A DNA stretch of 53,155 bases from Solirubrobacterales bacterium (GCA_013815355.1 JACDGG010000004.1:1-53155), one strand, 5' to 3'. Shown: positions 43,157 through 52,216, numbered from the stretch's first letter. Notes: a model not told the origin generated them from the sequence alone. Made by a program: numbers and translations.

Positions 43157-44881
43157 CTACTCTTGGCGGTTCCGGTCCCAGACTGCAACGCGTCCCCGCT
43201 CGGATGCGGCAAGCGTCACCGTGTTCTCCAGGTAGTCCCGAGGCGAATCGCGCGGTGTCACCCGCACCGTCACCCGTAGCGCGGCTGCCGTTGCCCCTGT
43301 GTCTGAATCACCCGTGTCGGGCGAAATCAGGATATCGCCGTCGGGAACGAAGAAGCGCCAATCGCATACGGTATCCGTCGATTCGACTTGAACGTCTTCG
43401 CACAGGTCGAGGAGCCAAAACTGCCCCGTGAGGATCTCCTTCGCCTGATCCGCGCTGTTGCGCCACCGCACCTGCCATGGTGGCCGGGCACCTTGGCTGC
43501 CGCGAACCGCGACCACGGTGGCCTCGAAGCTCCCCTGAGCACCGTCGTTCTCGACGCGCAGGGTGACCGGGCCCGACCCGGACGCTGGGGGCTCTTCAAC
43601 GAGCGCGAACTGGACCGGTGGGCTCGACGGTGACCCCGACCGCTCGGGTTGAGCCTCCGATGCTGTGTGCAGCACGGCGGCGAAATCGCCGGCGTCCTTC
43701 CACGGTCCCTCCATGTCGATCGGGCACCCGGCGGTCTTGAGCCGGGCGATCAAGCTAAGACGCGCATGTGTGCCGTCGTCCATCCGGACCAAGTGTCGGC
43801 CCGCGACGTCCGAGAAGGGTCTCAGTTCGCCCAGCTCGACGAGGATCGTGCTCTTCGGGTGAATCGCGAGCGACATCCCGGCCTCGAACAGCACGTTTGG
43901 CCGTGCTTGATGCGTCAGCTCGCGCTCGTGTGCAGGGTCCCGCGGCTCGACGAACGCTGGACGGACGCGGGCTTCGTCGTCGGGTGTCAGGAGCACCACG
44001 ACGGCCTGCGCCATCGGAATCCCTGCCGCGAGCACCTCGCCTACGTACGGCGCGGCTTCGCCCGTCGCCGCGAGCAGCTTCTCCCAGTCCAGCGGCTCGA
44101 GGCCCAACGACCGCAGGAACTCGTACATCGCGTCGCGCGCCGCGATGTTGCGGCCGTGTACTACGAACACTGTGCGAGGCGAATCGGAGGGCGCCGAGGC
44201 CTCCGTCGCCGCTGGCTCCCGTGGGAAGTACAGCTGGGACGGGTCAGCCGCCGTGATGTCCACCGGTGCGACGCTCCCCCAGGAGGAGCGCTGGCGTTCC
44301 AGCGGCTCGCGCAGGGCCAGCACATCCTGGACACTCGTCACGCCCTGGTACTTCCGGGCTCGCTCTGGGATCAGGGAGATATGCCAGTCGCCGTCCGGGC
44401 TCGCGCCGAGGCCGCTCCAGATCTCCCACACGCTGTTCGAAATGATCTCGCGCGCCAGAGCGAGTGCCGGATCGTCCGCGTCGCTCCCGATCTCCGTCGC
44501 GATCTCAGCGCTTGACACCGATAGGCCGTCGGGGTCCCCCGGGTTCGGGATGAACTTTCCGCCCCGCTCGGCGAGGTAGGCCAGGGTGTGGAGGAAGATC
44601 TCGAGCTCATGGTCGGCTTCCAGGGCGACCAGACCGAGCAGCGTGAGTGACACGTCGCCCTCGGGTCTTGGTCCTGCTCCTCCGCGCGCGGTCGCGTCCG
44701 GCAGCAGCACGCCCGCCGGCATGCTCGCGAATAGGTCGTCGAAGTCTTGCTTGTACTCGACGTAGAGCACCTGGTTCAGCCAGCGGTACCGCGGCCATGT
44801 GCGGTTCTCGAGATAGAACGCGAGAAGGAGCTCGAGGACGCGTCGCTGGTTAGTGTCGAGTTGAGGGTGGCGGTCGTTCAC
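43157..44881 (-). CDS. TIR-like domain protein (predicted NAD+-consuming effector)
   Basis: The GTG-start protein has 574 residues. A TIR-like nucleotide-binding domain (PF10137 type) is at about 236-380: VFVVHGRNIAARDAMYEFLR, then LAATGEAAPYVGEVL, AQAVVVLLTPDDEA, and ARPNVLFEAGMSLAI with Glu333 at the catalytic position. Such domains in bacterial immunity cleave NAD+ to stop phage growth. Residues 1-200 are a helical sensor-like region (NQRRVLELLLAFYLENRTWP). About 423-574 is a beta-rich Ig-like domain (VTLRVENDG, FEATVVAVRG). It starts 32 bases after the HEPN-motif gene in the same direction, so the two form an operon. The trigger is unknown. Confidence 0.78.
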   Translation of the reverse strand: MNDRHPQLDTNQRRVLELLLAFYLENRTWPRYRWLNQVLYVEYKQDFDDLFASMPAGVLLPDATARGGAGPRPEGDVSLTLLGLVALEADHELEIFLHTLAYLAERGGKFIPNPGDPDGLSVSSAEIATEIGSDADDPALALAREIISNSVWEIWSGLGASPDGDWHISLIPERARKYQGVTSVQDVLALREPLERQRSSWGSVAPVDITAADPSQLYFPREPAATEASAPSDSPRTVFVVHGRNIAARDAMYEFLRSLGLEPLDWEKLLAATGEAAPYVGEVLAAGIPMAQAVVVLLTPDDEARVRPAFVEPRDPAHERELTHQARPNVLFEAGMSLAIHPKSTILVELGELRPFSDVAGRHLVRMDDGTHARLSLIARLKTAGCPIDMEGPWKDAGDFAAVLHTASEAQPERSGSPSSPPVQFALVEEPPASGSGPVTLRVENDGAQGSFEATVVAVRGSQGARPPWQVRWRNSADQAKEILTGQFWLLDLCEDVQVESTDTVCDWRFFVPDGDILISPDTGDSDTGATAAALRVTVRVTPRDSPRDYLENTVTLAASERGRVAVWDRNRQE

Positions 44882-44913
44882 GTGAGCTGATTCTGATGAG
44901 GACGGTGAGCTTC

Positions 44914-46191
44914 TCAGGTCGCTTTCCGCGCCTGCTCGATCCTCTCATTGAGCTCGTCGATGCGGCGCGCGGTGATGCCCGCCAGGGCCGCGCTGCCCGG
45001 GAAGTCTGGTGGGCCTTCAACCCAGCAGATCACCGGCGAGGCGGCGATGTCCGGGAGCGGTCGCGCCGGCGCAGGCGGCTTCGAGTCCGGGTCCTCGTAG
45101 TCCAGCCGCGACGCGACACGGGCGGCGCTCTCCCGCAGGGAGCGCAGGTGCCGCTCGGGGAGCAGGAGTGGGCGAGGGCCTTGTATTGAGCAGGTCGCGC
45201 GCTCGAGCTCGAACAGCACTTGTTCGAGGAAGACAATTAGAGGTGGTACCTCGAGACTGTCGATCGAGGCCTCGATCTCACTCGACGGCAGCTCGGCATC
45301 GGTGTGGGCGCCCACCTTGTTCCGCCAGTTCAGCACCTCGGAGCGGGTGGACGCGGGAACAAAGCCGTCGAGGTCGCGCAGTACGGCCGCCGGCTCCGGC
45401 GGCATCCCCGGCTGCGCATAAAGCGCAAGCAGGCTCTCAGGTCGGGCCTGCGACGACCCCGGCTCACCGATTGTGAGGCGGAGCAGCTCGTTCAGCTCGG
45501 AGGGCAGGTGGCAGCGGAGAAGGCGCTCGAACGCTGGTGCGCCCTGGACGGCCGGCCACAGCGTCTCGAGCGTCAGCAGCGCCTCTGCCACGTCGTTGAT
45601 CAGCGGGATGAGGCGGCCGACCTCACCGCCCATCCGAACCCTCAGGGAGGGACCCCGCGCCGCTCCGAAGCTCGTAGCTGTCATCTCGAGGAAGTTCTCC
45701 TCGCCGAGCGGCCGTAGGCTGCGCATCGCCTCGGCTACCCCTTCGGGCGCCCGGGGGTCATACTCGAGCGGACCAGGGTCCGCGACGGCGGCCAGCTGGC
45801 CGTACAGCTCGACCGCGTCGTCTAGGAGGGCGTCGACACTCAATGCGCCGATCTCGGCCCACAGCGCGAAGGACTCAAGCTGGTCGGAGGCGATGTCGGT
45901 CGACCGTGGCTGGCGCTTCGCAGCGATGTAGTGCCGAACGTCCGCGAAGCGCTGATCCCAGTCGCCGCGCAGCCTCGTGAGCGCAGGCCCCGCCGTCTGG
46001 AACGCGGGCTCCGACAGTGCGCGAACCTCGTTGCGCCATGCCGCGCCGAAGCGAATCACATCGTGGAGGTGAACAAACACGTAGCGAGCAAGCACGCGCT
46101 TGTGGTGGCTGTCGGTGGTTGCACGTACAAGCGCCCGCGCCGCGAGCGCCATCTGCAGGTTGTGGCGGGTCTTCTCGGGGGTATCCAGCAT
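44914..46191 (-). CDS. Uncharacterised protein with a canonical HEPN RNase motif
   Basis: The ATG at 46191 gives 425 residues; an earlier in-frame start is possible but would add Arg/Pro-rich sequence that crosses the attachment-like array. Most of the chain is predicted helical. At 290-296 it reads RNKVGAH, exactly the R-N-x4-H catalytic motif of HEPN ribonucleases, in a helix-loop setting (STRSEVLNWRNKVGAHTDAE) like AbiU2-type proteins. The N-terminal region (YVFVHLHDVIRFGAAWRNEV) is also reminiscent of that group. No other domain is recognised. It is the first gene of an operon with the TIR-like protein. It may be an RNase effector or a sensor that licenses the TIR. Confidence 0.6.
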   Translation of the reverse strand: MLDTPEKTRHNLQMALAARALVRATTDSHHKRVLARYVFVHLHDVIRFGAAWRNEVRALSEPAFQTAGPALTRLRGDWDQRFADVRHYIAAKRQPRSTDIASDQLESFALWAEIGALSVDALLDDAVELYGQLAAVADPGPLEYDPRAPEGVAEAMRSLRPLGEENFLEMTATSFGAARGPSLRVRMGGEVGRLIPLINDVAEALLTLETLWPAVQGAPAFERLLRCHLPSELNELLRLTIGEPGSSQARPESLLALYAQPGMPPEPAAVLRDLDGFVPASTRSEVLNWRNKVGAHTDAELPSSEIEASIDSLEVPPLIVFLEQVLFELERATCSIQGPRPLLLPERHLRSLRESAARVASRLDYEDPDSKPPAPARPLPDIAASPVICWVEGPPDFPGSAALAGITARRIDELNERIEQARKAT

Positions 46192-46334
46192 GGCCGCGAC
46201 GCTAGCGCGTGGCGCCCGCCGTCGCCGATGCGGAGCCATGCCCACGATCGGGCCGGTGAGGGTCGGGACCCTCGTGCACAGCAAGCGACCGACCTGTCGC
46301 TTCGGCCCGCGCCGTCCTGATACTCCGGACAAAT

Positions 46335-46488
46335 ATTGGACCCCAAATTGGACCCCAACGAACGAACTTAGCTCGTCTCGAAAGCACAAGGAGCCCATGA
46401 ACACGGGCTCATTGCTAGTCGGGGAGACATGCGCGAAACGCGGCGGACACGGTGCGAATAGCACACCGTGTGCGGGTTCGTGGGCGGT
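46335..46488 (+). repeat. Attachment/arm-like motif array, copy B
   Basis: Tandem ATTGGACCCC decamers begin at 46335 and 46347, with TCGGGGAGACA at 46419 and GGTTCGTGGGCGGT at 46475, in the same order and spacing as copy A at 23001. Between the last two motifs there is an extra dyad: ACACGGTG and CACCGTGT (46447-46454 and 46464-46471). It lies between the HEPN gene's 5' end and the 3' end of the restriction-modification gene, at the left of the block that ends with the intact integrase. Confidence 0.58.
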
Positions 46489-46538
46489 GAGCGACGCTTA
46501 CGATGGCGGCTACAGCCTGAGCTCACATCTTGGGCCGA

Positions 46539-49500
46539 CTATCCAGCAGTCAGAACCGGTGACTCGTACTCCGAGTCCACGCGCGACCGCTGCGTTGTGG
46601 TGAGGTCAAAGGAGTCCGCAAGGCAGAGGTCAACCTCGCGTTCGAGCTGCAGAAGCTCCGAGCTGATTGCTGCCAACCTGGCGGCGCTGGCGTCTACCTC
46701 GGTCGAGATGCGCTCCCGATGGATCCGGACGCGCGGATCGACCTTCAGACGGCTCGCGTTCTCGTCAAGAACGTCGAGAACAGCGTCGTGGCCGAGCTGA
46801 TCGTACGCCACGAGCTTCGTCCAGCCCTTCAGCTTGCTCAGCTGGATGCCGCAGACCGAGGCGAGCCAGTCCAGGAACTTCGCGCGCTCCCGCTCAGTCG
46901 CAGTTGCGAGCTCGTACAGGCCTTGGCCCCACCCGTCGATCTCCGGCGGAACGACGTCCGGGATCGGAAGCCAAGATATGAACTGCTTGTTCGCCGTGAA
47001 GAACCCGTTCTGCAGTGGCGCCGCGCCACGACGGAAGGCGAAATCGACCGGGCGCGAGTTGAGGATCGCGAGCAGCGCAAATAGACTTGGCGCGCCCTCA
47101 CGCGGCAAAATACCGTTGACGCGGACGTTGTGAAAGTACGCCGCGCCGTTTGGGTCAGCGGCTACCTCGAGTCGCCGAACGGTTGCCGCGACACCCAACT
47201 TGGGCAAGTCGTGAAGACCCAGGCTCTGGGTGCGCCCGAATGCCCACCAGCCGTCGTGGTCCAGCTTCCCGCGCTCGCGGGCGCGCAGCTCCGCCTCGTG
47301 GCGTTGAAGGTAGGCCCATGTACGAGGAAGTGCTCGCAGCTCATCTTCGCTCAAGAGCTCCATGCGTCCGGCGCGTCGTTGGTACGGGAAGAGGAGTACC
47401 GAGCTCAGTGTGCGGAGCGCATATCGCTCCACGTCAGACCCGGAGGCCAGCGGATGGAGCAAATCCGGCTCGAGCTCGACCTCACGGTCGTCCTTGTCCA
47501 GGACCAGGAATCTGCCTTCGCGAACTCCAACTTGCTCAAGGATGTAAACGGGGTCGGCACTCGTGATGAGCCCCTGGAAGATCTGGCGTGTTGCGTCACC
47601 AAGGGACGTACCGGCCTCTCGCATCGCCTCGATAATGCCCCGCTCCTCGCTCCCCATGAGAAGCCACGGCGCCGAGCCCAGTTCATCGGCTCGGTAATGC
47701 TCAGCACTCGGCAGCGCGCCCGAGGCGATCTCGCGGCGCACCTCGGAAGAGCTTCCCTTCACGGCGGTGAACGCCAGCTCTGGCACGCCAGCGTGATCGA
47801 GGATCAAAATGCAGGTGTAGTTGGTGGCTCCCTCAAAGATCTGAGCATGTCCGAAGTCGATGATCGACTCGACCGCCCGAGTGTCGGCGAGACGCTCGCG
47901 TAAGCGTTCTCCGTAGTCGAGCTTGAGGAAGGTGCTGGGCACGATGAACCCGAGGCGCCCATGCTCTCGGAGCAGGGCAAGGCCGCGCTCGATGAATGGG
48001 ACGTATGCATCAAACGAGCCATGTGCGGTCTCGTATCGAGCACGGCAATAGGCGGCTACGTCGCGACCGAGCTCCTGAATGCGTACGTAGGGCGGATTGC
48101 CGATGACGGCGTCAAAGCCCGCATCGCTGCTTAGCGTGCCGCGGTCGTCGAGGAATTGGCTCGGGAACTCGATTGCCCAATGGAAAGGACGACCTGCCGT
48201 CGGGCCGACTGGGGGGTCGATTGCCGCATCGCACGTTGACAAGAGCGGGCCTTGTAACCCGTGGAGTTCGTCCGCGATGCGTTCCTTTTGATGCGCTTCC
48301 GTTCCGGTCAATGCGCTGATGCGCGTTAGCTCGCTCGCCTGGTCCAGCATTTGCCGAGCTTGCGCCGCCAGTTGCGCAGCGAACAGGTCGCCCTCGCCGA
48401 TGAGTAGTTCTCGGAGCTCGGCTCCGACCAGAGAGTTGCCGGCTCGCAGATTGCCGAGGAAGCGCAGAGGGCGATCGTTGCGGACGGTGCTCAGCCACAG
48501 CGACAGGCGCGCTACTTCGACCGCCATCGGGTTCACGTCGACGCCGTACAGACAGCGCTCGGCGACGAGGCCTTGGAGCTCTGCAAGTGTCAGGTCACCG
48601 TCGTAGGAGGGATCGTTGGCTATTCGACGTGCCAGATAGGCGGCGGCGCCGACGAGGAAGTGGCCGCTTCCCATAGCGGGATCGAGCACGTGCAGGTCGA
48701 GCAGCTCGTCGAGCGCGTTCGCCCCCGCCCGTGCGGCCCGTTGGGAGCGATCATCGAAGAGAGGCGAGAGCGTGCGCTCGACAATGTCGTCGACGATGTG
48801 CTCGGGAGTAAAGAACGCCCCAGTCTTCTTGCGGCCGCTGGCGGCGTCGAGATCGAGCTTGCCGTCGGCCTGCCCAGTGAGCTTGAACGCCAGCAGCTGC
48901 TCGAAGATCGTGCCCAGGTGGCGCACCGAGAGATCGCGGTAGTCAACCTGTTCGCCGCGGACGCGGTAGAGCAGATCGAGCGCCTTGACCATCAGGTCGT
49001 CCGGGACCGTTCGACCGTGAAGCCACGGGTGTACCTCGGGTGAGAACAGGCCGCCGTTGTACTCGTTGACTCCTAGGGCTGGATCCCCCTTGTCGACGAT
49101 CCGGAATAGCGCGCGTAGGTCATTGAACTTGTCGTCCGATTGCGAGCTGAAGACGCGATCCGCATCCAGATCTTTAGCGAGCGTCTCACGCTGCTCGCGC
49201 AAGCTGTACGCGCGGTAGTGGACGTTCTCGACAGGCAATAGACCGCGGTCCTCCGCATGCAGGCAGAAAAGCAGCCGGTAAAGCACGACGAGGCCATTGT
49301 CGAAGGCGGCGCTCAACGCCTCGGCCGTTCGCGTCTCCTCCCCGAGAAGCCCTTCTGCGACGAGCGGAACTGCGGCGAAGACCTGCTTTCGGAGCGCCTC
49401 GCCGACGGCGACCGCCTGCGCCTGGCTGCCGTCGAGCGCCCGATCAAGGAGCGCCTTGCCCTCTGCACCGGGTGCAAGGGCGCTGGCTGAGAACAGGACG

Positions 49501-50129
49501 GTGAAGTAGCGGAAGGCCTCGACGCTGCCTGCATCGAGCAACGCGCACAGGTCCACCTCAAGGCACGCCCCTTCCACCATGTCGCCCTCAGCCGCATATA
49601 GACGCCAGAGACGTCCGTTCGTCAGGATGCCCCACCGGCGGCGGGTGATGGCGACGTAGTGGATGATCTGCGCGACCGGGTCCTCGCTCAGCGTACCTCG
49701 CACCCGTCGGCGATCGAGCGGTCGGTCGAAGCGCTTTGCGTCACACACGGCCACGGCGCTTCGATATCGCTGTGCCCCCTCTTGAAGATCGGCCGCAGCG
49801 CGGTCGGCATCACTGAGAAAAAGGGCGTAGTCAGGCTGACGATGGCCGGCTGCCGTGCTGATCCCCGCCTGCACGGTGAATGTGAAGCCAAGACGCGCCA
49901 GGACCGGCTTGATGAAGCGTTCCTCGGTCTGCGCCTCGTTCGCGACCGCGAGACCGGCGCGCTCGCGGTTCCAGAGTTCAGCGAGATCGTGCAGCAGAGC
50001 TTCCGGCTCGGCGTCAGCGAACTCGGGCCACGCTGGTAGCCGCTCCTGCAGGAAGTGATCGGAGAAGAGCTTGCGGTTAACGAACGGCCCGAGCGCGAGC
50101 GCGAGCTGGTCGCTCGAGCGCCCACTCAT
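46539..50129 (-). CDS. Single-chain type IIG/IIL-like restriction-modification enzyme
   Basis: The protein has 1196 residues. The N-terminus has a PD-(D/E)XK-like nuclease site: Asp100 (QPDYALF) and VCDAKRF with Asp130-x-Lys132. A helical connector leads to an N6-adenine methyltransferase: TGAFFTPEHIV (about 436-446), motif I DPAMGSGHF (483-491) and motif IV NPPY (678-681). The last 450 residues hold the target-recognition region. Such enzymes methylate one adenine in their site and cut unmethylated DNA nearby, all in one chain. A small gene lies six bases upstream in the same operon. The length fits the MmeI/Eco57I-like group. Confidence 0.86.
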   Translation of the reverse strand: MSGRSSDQLALALGPFVNRKLFSDHFLQERLPAWPEFADAEPEALLHDLAELWNRERAGLAVANEAQTEERFIKPVLARLGFTFTVQAGISTAAGHRQPDYALFLSDADRAAADLQEGAQRYRSAVAVCDAKRFDRPLDRRRVRGTLSEDPVAQIIHYVAITRRRWGILTNGRLWRLYAAEGDMVEGACLEVDLCALLDAGSVEAFRYFTVLFSASALAPGAEGKALLDRALDGSQAQAVAVGEALRKQVFAAVPLVAEGLLGEETRTAEALSAAFDNGLVVLYRLLFCLHAEDRGLLPVENVHYRAYSLREQRETLAKDLDADRVFSSQSDDKFNDLRALFRIVDKGDPALGVNEYNGGLFSPEVHPWLHGRTVPDDLMVKALDLLYRVRGEQVDYRDLSVRHLGTIFEQLLAFKLTGQADGKLDLDAASGRKKTGAFFTPEHIVDDIVERTLSPLFDDRSQRAARAGANALDELLDLHVLDPAMGSGHFLVGAAAYLARRIANDPSYDGDLTLAELQGLVAERCLYGVDVNPMAVEVARLSLWLSTVRNDRPLRFLGNLRAGNSLVGAELRELLIGEGDLFAAQLAAQARQMLDQASELTRISALTGTEAHQKERIADELHGLQGPLLSTCDAAIDPPVGPTAGRPFHWAIEFPSQFLDDRGTLSSDAGFDAVIGNPPYVRIQELGRDVAAYCRARYETAHGSFDAYVPFIERGLALLREHGRLGFIVPSTFLKLDYGERLRERLADTRAVESIIDFGHAQIFEGATNYTCILILDHAGVPELAFTAVKGSSSEVRREIASGALPSAEHYRADELGSAPWLLMGSEERGIIEAMREAGTSLGDATRQIFQGLITSADPVYILEQVGVREGRFLVLDKDDREVELEPDLLHPLASGSDVERYALRTLSSVLLFPYQRRAGRMELLSEDELRALPRTWAYLQRHEAELRARERGKLDHDGWWAFGRTQSLGLHDLPKLGVAATVRRLEVAADPNGAAYFHNVRVNGILPREGAPSLFALLAILNSRPVDFAFRRGAAPLQNGFFTANKQFISWLPIPDVVPPEIDGWGQGLYELATATERERAKFLDWLASVCGIQLSKLKGWTKLVAYDQLGHDAVLDVLDENASRLKVDPRVRIHRERISTEVDASAARLAAISSELLQLEREVDLCLADSFDLTTTQRSRVDSEYESPVLTAG

Positions 50130-50135
50130 GACGAC

Positions 50136-50444
50136 TCATGCAGCGAAAAGCTCCTGCTGCTCGATCTCCGCGGTGTGTCGAGCGTGCCGATCGCAGGAGG
50201 GCGCCTCCTTCGACCGGCAGTAGTACGCAACGATGAGCGACTGCGAGTCGAGGAACGATGCCGCGCCGTTCCCGAAGGAACGCAAGCGTGCGGCCGGATG
50301 GAGCGGAGCGACGGCCCGCTCGAACTGCGCCCGCTGCGAAGCGTGGTCGGCCGGCATCTCGACCTCGAGCGTGGCCACGCTACGTGCATCGGTGTCGAGA
50401 TCGCGCGATTCGACGATGAGCGTTTCCTCGGTGACCGCGGACAT
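50136..50444 (-). CDS. Small hypothetical protein upstream of the restriction-modification gene
   Basis: This encodes 102 residues with a beta-rich start (EETLIVESRDLDTDARSVATLEVEM), then a helical middle (QRAQFERAVAPLHPAARL) and a C-terminal acidic helix (HTAEIEQQELFAA). There are two Cys. No family is recognised. It ends six bases before the type IIG gene begins, so it is probably cotranslated with it. It could be a control or specificity protein, but it lacks the helix-turn-helix of C-proteins. Confidence 0.5.
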   Translation of the reverse strand: MSAVTEETLIVESRDLDTDARSVATLEVEMPADHASQRAQFERAVAPLHPAARLRSFGNGAASFLDSQSLIVAYYCRSKEAPSCDRHARHTAEIEQQELFAA

Positions 50445-50524
50445 GAAAGCACCCTACGCAGATGTCCGGACGATACTCGCGGCTCGCGAGACGCATGCCC
50501 CCGCGCTACCTGACAGCACGCCCA

Positions 50525-50830
50525 TCACAGCGGCACAGCCTCGGCGTGGATGCGCCCGCGCAGGTGCGGGCTCAGGCCAGCGTCGCTGAGCACATCGACG
50601 TGCGCGCCGAACAGGTCTTCGAGGTCCCGCCACAGCCCCACGAGGTCGAGAAGGGTCCTGCCGGGCTCCATCTCCACGAGCAGGTCGACATCGCTGCTCG
50701 TCGCCGTCTCGCGCCGCGCGGTCGAACCGAACACGCGGACATTGCGCGCACCGTGGTTCGCCGCATATCCAAGGATTTCGTCTCGACGGCCGCGCAAGCC
50801 GTCCAGATCGATGGCGGGCTTGGTGCTCAT
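50525..50830 (-). CDS. MNT-type minimal nucleotidyltransferase (MntA-like antitoxin)
   Basis: This 101-residue protein matches the MNT fold: VRVFGSTARRETATSSDVDLLVEME places G35-S36 and D47-x-D49, the GSxAR and SDxDL motifs that hold Mg-ATP. In HEPN/MNT toxin-antitoxin pairs such a protein AMPylates and silences a HEPN RNase. Here neither flanking gene is a HEPN protein; the nearest HEPN motif is in the gene at 44914-46191. It may be an orphan antitoxin or act at a distance. It ends 25 bases after the integrase stop on the same strand. Confidence 0.78.
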   Translation of the reverse strand: MSTKPAIDLDGLRGRRDEILGYAANHGARNVRVFGSTARRETATSSDVDLLVEMEPGRTLLDLVGLWRDLEDLFGAHVDVLSDAGLSPHLRGRIHAEAVPL

Positions 50831-50854
50831 GCCAGCATCACGTTATCGGCGGCG

Positions 50855-51937
50855 CTAGATGAGTCTCATCTGCGTGTGACTCGCCGTGCCCTCGTAGGCC
50901 GCCGTCACCCGGTCGAGCGCACGCTCCCGGTCGCGATGGCCATAGAGCTTGCGCACGAGCTCGCCGCCGTCCGTGTGCCCGAGTGCGATCGCCACGTCCT
51001 CGGAGGGCAGTTCGAGCTCGTTGACCATGTACCAACCGGCGAAGTGCCGGGTAGCGAGGTAGAGGCTGCCGGACCATCCAGCGGCAGCTCGCACGGCCTT
51101 CCAGTGATAGGCGCGCGACGCCGCGGTCCAGTGCGTTCCACGGATCGGCGCGAAGCAGAACTCGCCTTCGATCGGCAAGGAGACGATCGCCTCTCGTGCG
51201 GGCTCGGTCAGTGGCGCCTCTCGCGCCTGGCCGTTCTTGGGAGACGTGAATGTCCGAGTCGCCGCGCTGAATTGCTCGGTGACGCGGATGCGAGAGCGTC
51301 CGAGATCGACATTCACACGCCTCAAGGCATCGAGCTCACCCGGCCGCAAGCCCGTGAACGCTGCGACCTGAAGCCATGCGGCGAATGACGGATTGGCTTG
51401 CTCCCGTGCGCAGCCGATGATTCGCCAGACTTGCTCCTCTGTGGGCGGCTGTTCGTGCCTGCGGCCTGGACCTCTGGAGACGCCAAGCCTCGCGAATGGG
51501 TTCCTCCGGACGCGACGTCCGCCCTTCGCCGAGGCGGCGTCGTTGAACATCGCGCGGAGCGCGGGGATTGTGCCGTTGCGCTTGCCGCCGGCCAACCAGT
51601 CCGCGACGACCGCATCATCGATCGTGTCCATCGTCCGGGTGCCGTAGCGCTCGACGAAAGCTCGCGTGCGCTCGCGGTTGTGGATGTTGGTCGACTCCTT
51701 CGGGCGCGCGAACAATGGGTCGGTCGTCCACCGCTCCCAGAAGCTGTGAAGGCTCGTCTCCTCGGCAGACAGGTCACCGAGGCGCTCGCGTGCCCACTCA
51801 CGAGCGCGCTTGGCCTCTGTCTTGGTCTGAAACGTGCCCTGGCCGCCAAGGATGCGCGAGACGCTGACGTTCCGTCCGCGCGCCGGATCGTAGACCTGCG
51901 CGCGCCAGCGACCCGAGGGCAGCTTTGTGAGGCTCAT
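50855..51937 (-). CDS. Tyrosine recombinase / integrase
   Basis: The ATG at 51937 overlaps the excisionase stop (ATGA) and gives 360 residues. The N-terminal arm-binding domain (LPSGRWRAQVYDPARGRNVSV) is followed by a SAM-like core-binding domain and the catalytic domain from about 165. Catalytic residues: Arg198 (TGLRPGE), Lys234 (SPKNGQ), Arg297 in LATRH, His321 (LGHTDGG) and Tyr332 (KLYGH). The H of the H-x-x-R box is Leu294, a variant shared with the broken copy at 24298. The gene probably moves the defence block on its left, which ends with the attachment-like array at 46335. Confidence 0.87.
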   Translation of the reverse strand: MSLTKLPSGRWRAQVYDPARGRNVSVSRILGGQGTFQTKTEAKRAREWARERLGDLSAEETSLHSFWERWTTDPLFARPKESTNIHNRERTRAFVERYGTRTMDTIDDAVVADWLAGGKRNGTIPALRAMFNDAASAKGGRRVRRNPFARLGVSRGPGRRHEQPPTEEQVWRIIGCAREQANPSFAAWLQVAAFTGLRPGELDALRRVNVDLGRSRIRVTEQFSAATRTFTSPKNGQAREAPLTEPAREAIVSLPIEGEFCFAPIRGTHWTAASRAYHWKAVRAAAGWSGSLYLATRHFAGWYMVNELELPSEDVAIALGHTDGGELVRKLYGHRDRERALDRVTAAYEGTASHTQMRLI

Positions 51938-52161
51938 GCGAGACGCCGTCTCTCTGCGGCCCAATCGATCGCCGCCGACGCACGGAACCGCCGCGTGCGC
52001 CGGCCCCAGGTCACCGAGGGCATGCCTTCAGCGACCAAGCGGTCGACCGTCGCCATGCTCACCCCCATGATCCGAGCCAGCTCAGCCCGCGAGACGTAGC
52101 GCTCAGGGACTCGCGCGGTCGGGCCGATAGCGGGCGAATTGATGGCGGTGGACGTCCCCAC
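51934..52161 (-). CDS. Excisionase-like helix-turn-helix protein
   Basis: The 75-residue protein has a MerR/Xis-type helix-turn-helix: YVSRAELARIMGVSMATVDRLVAEGMPSVTWGRRTRRF, then SAAIDWAAER. It overlaps the integrase start by four bases (ATGA), the usual xis-int arrangement. It should bind near the att site and favour excision. Confidence 0.8.
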   Translation of the reverse strand: MGTSTAINSPAIGPTARVPERYVSRAELARIMGVSMATVDRLVAEGMPSVTWGRRTRRFRASAAIDWAAERRRLA

Positions 52162-52216
52162 GTGGATATAGACCGCGAGGACGTCGGAGCGGCCAACGAC
52201 ATACCGCTCAGCGCGA

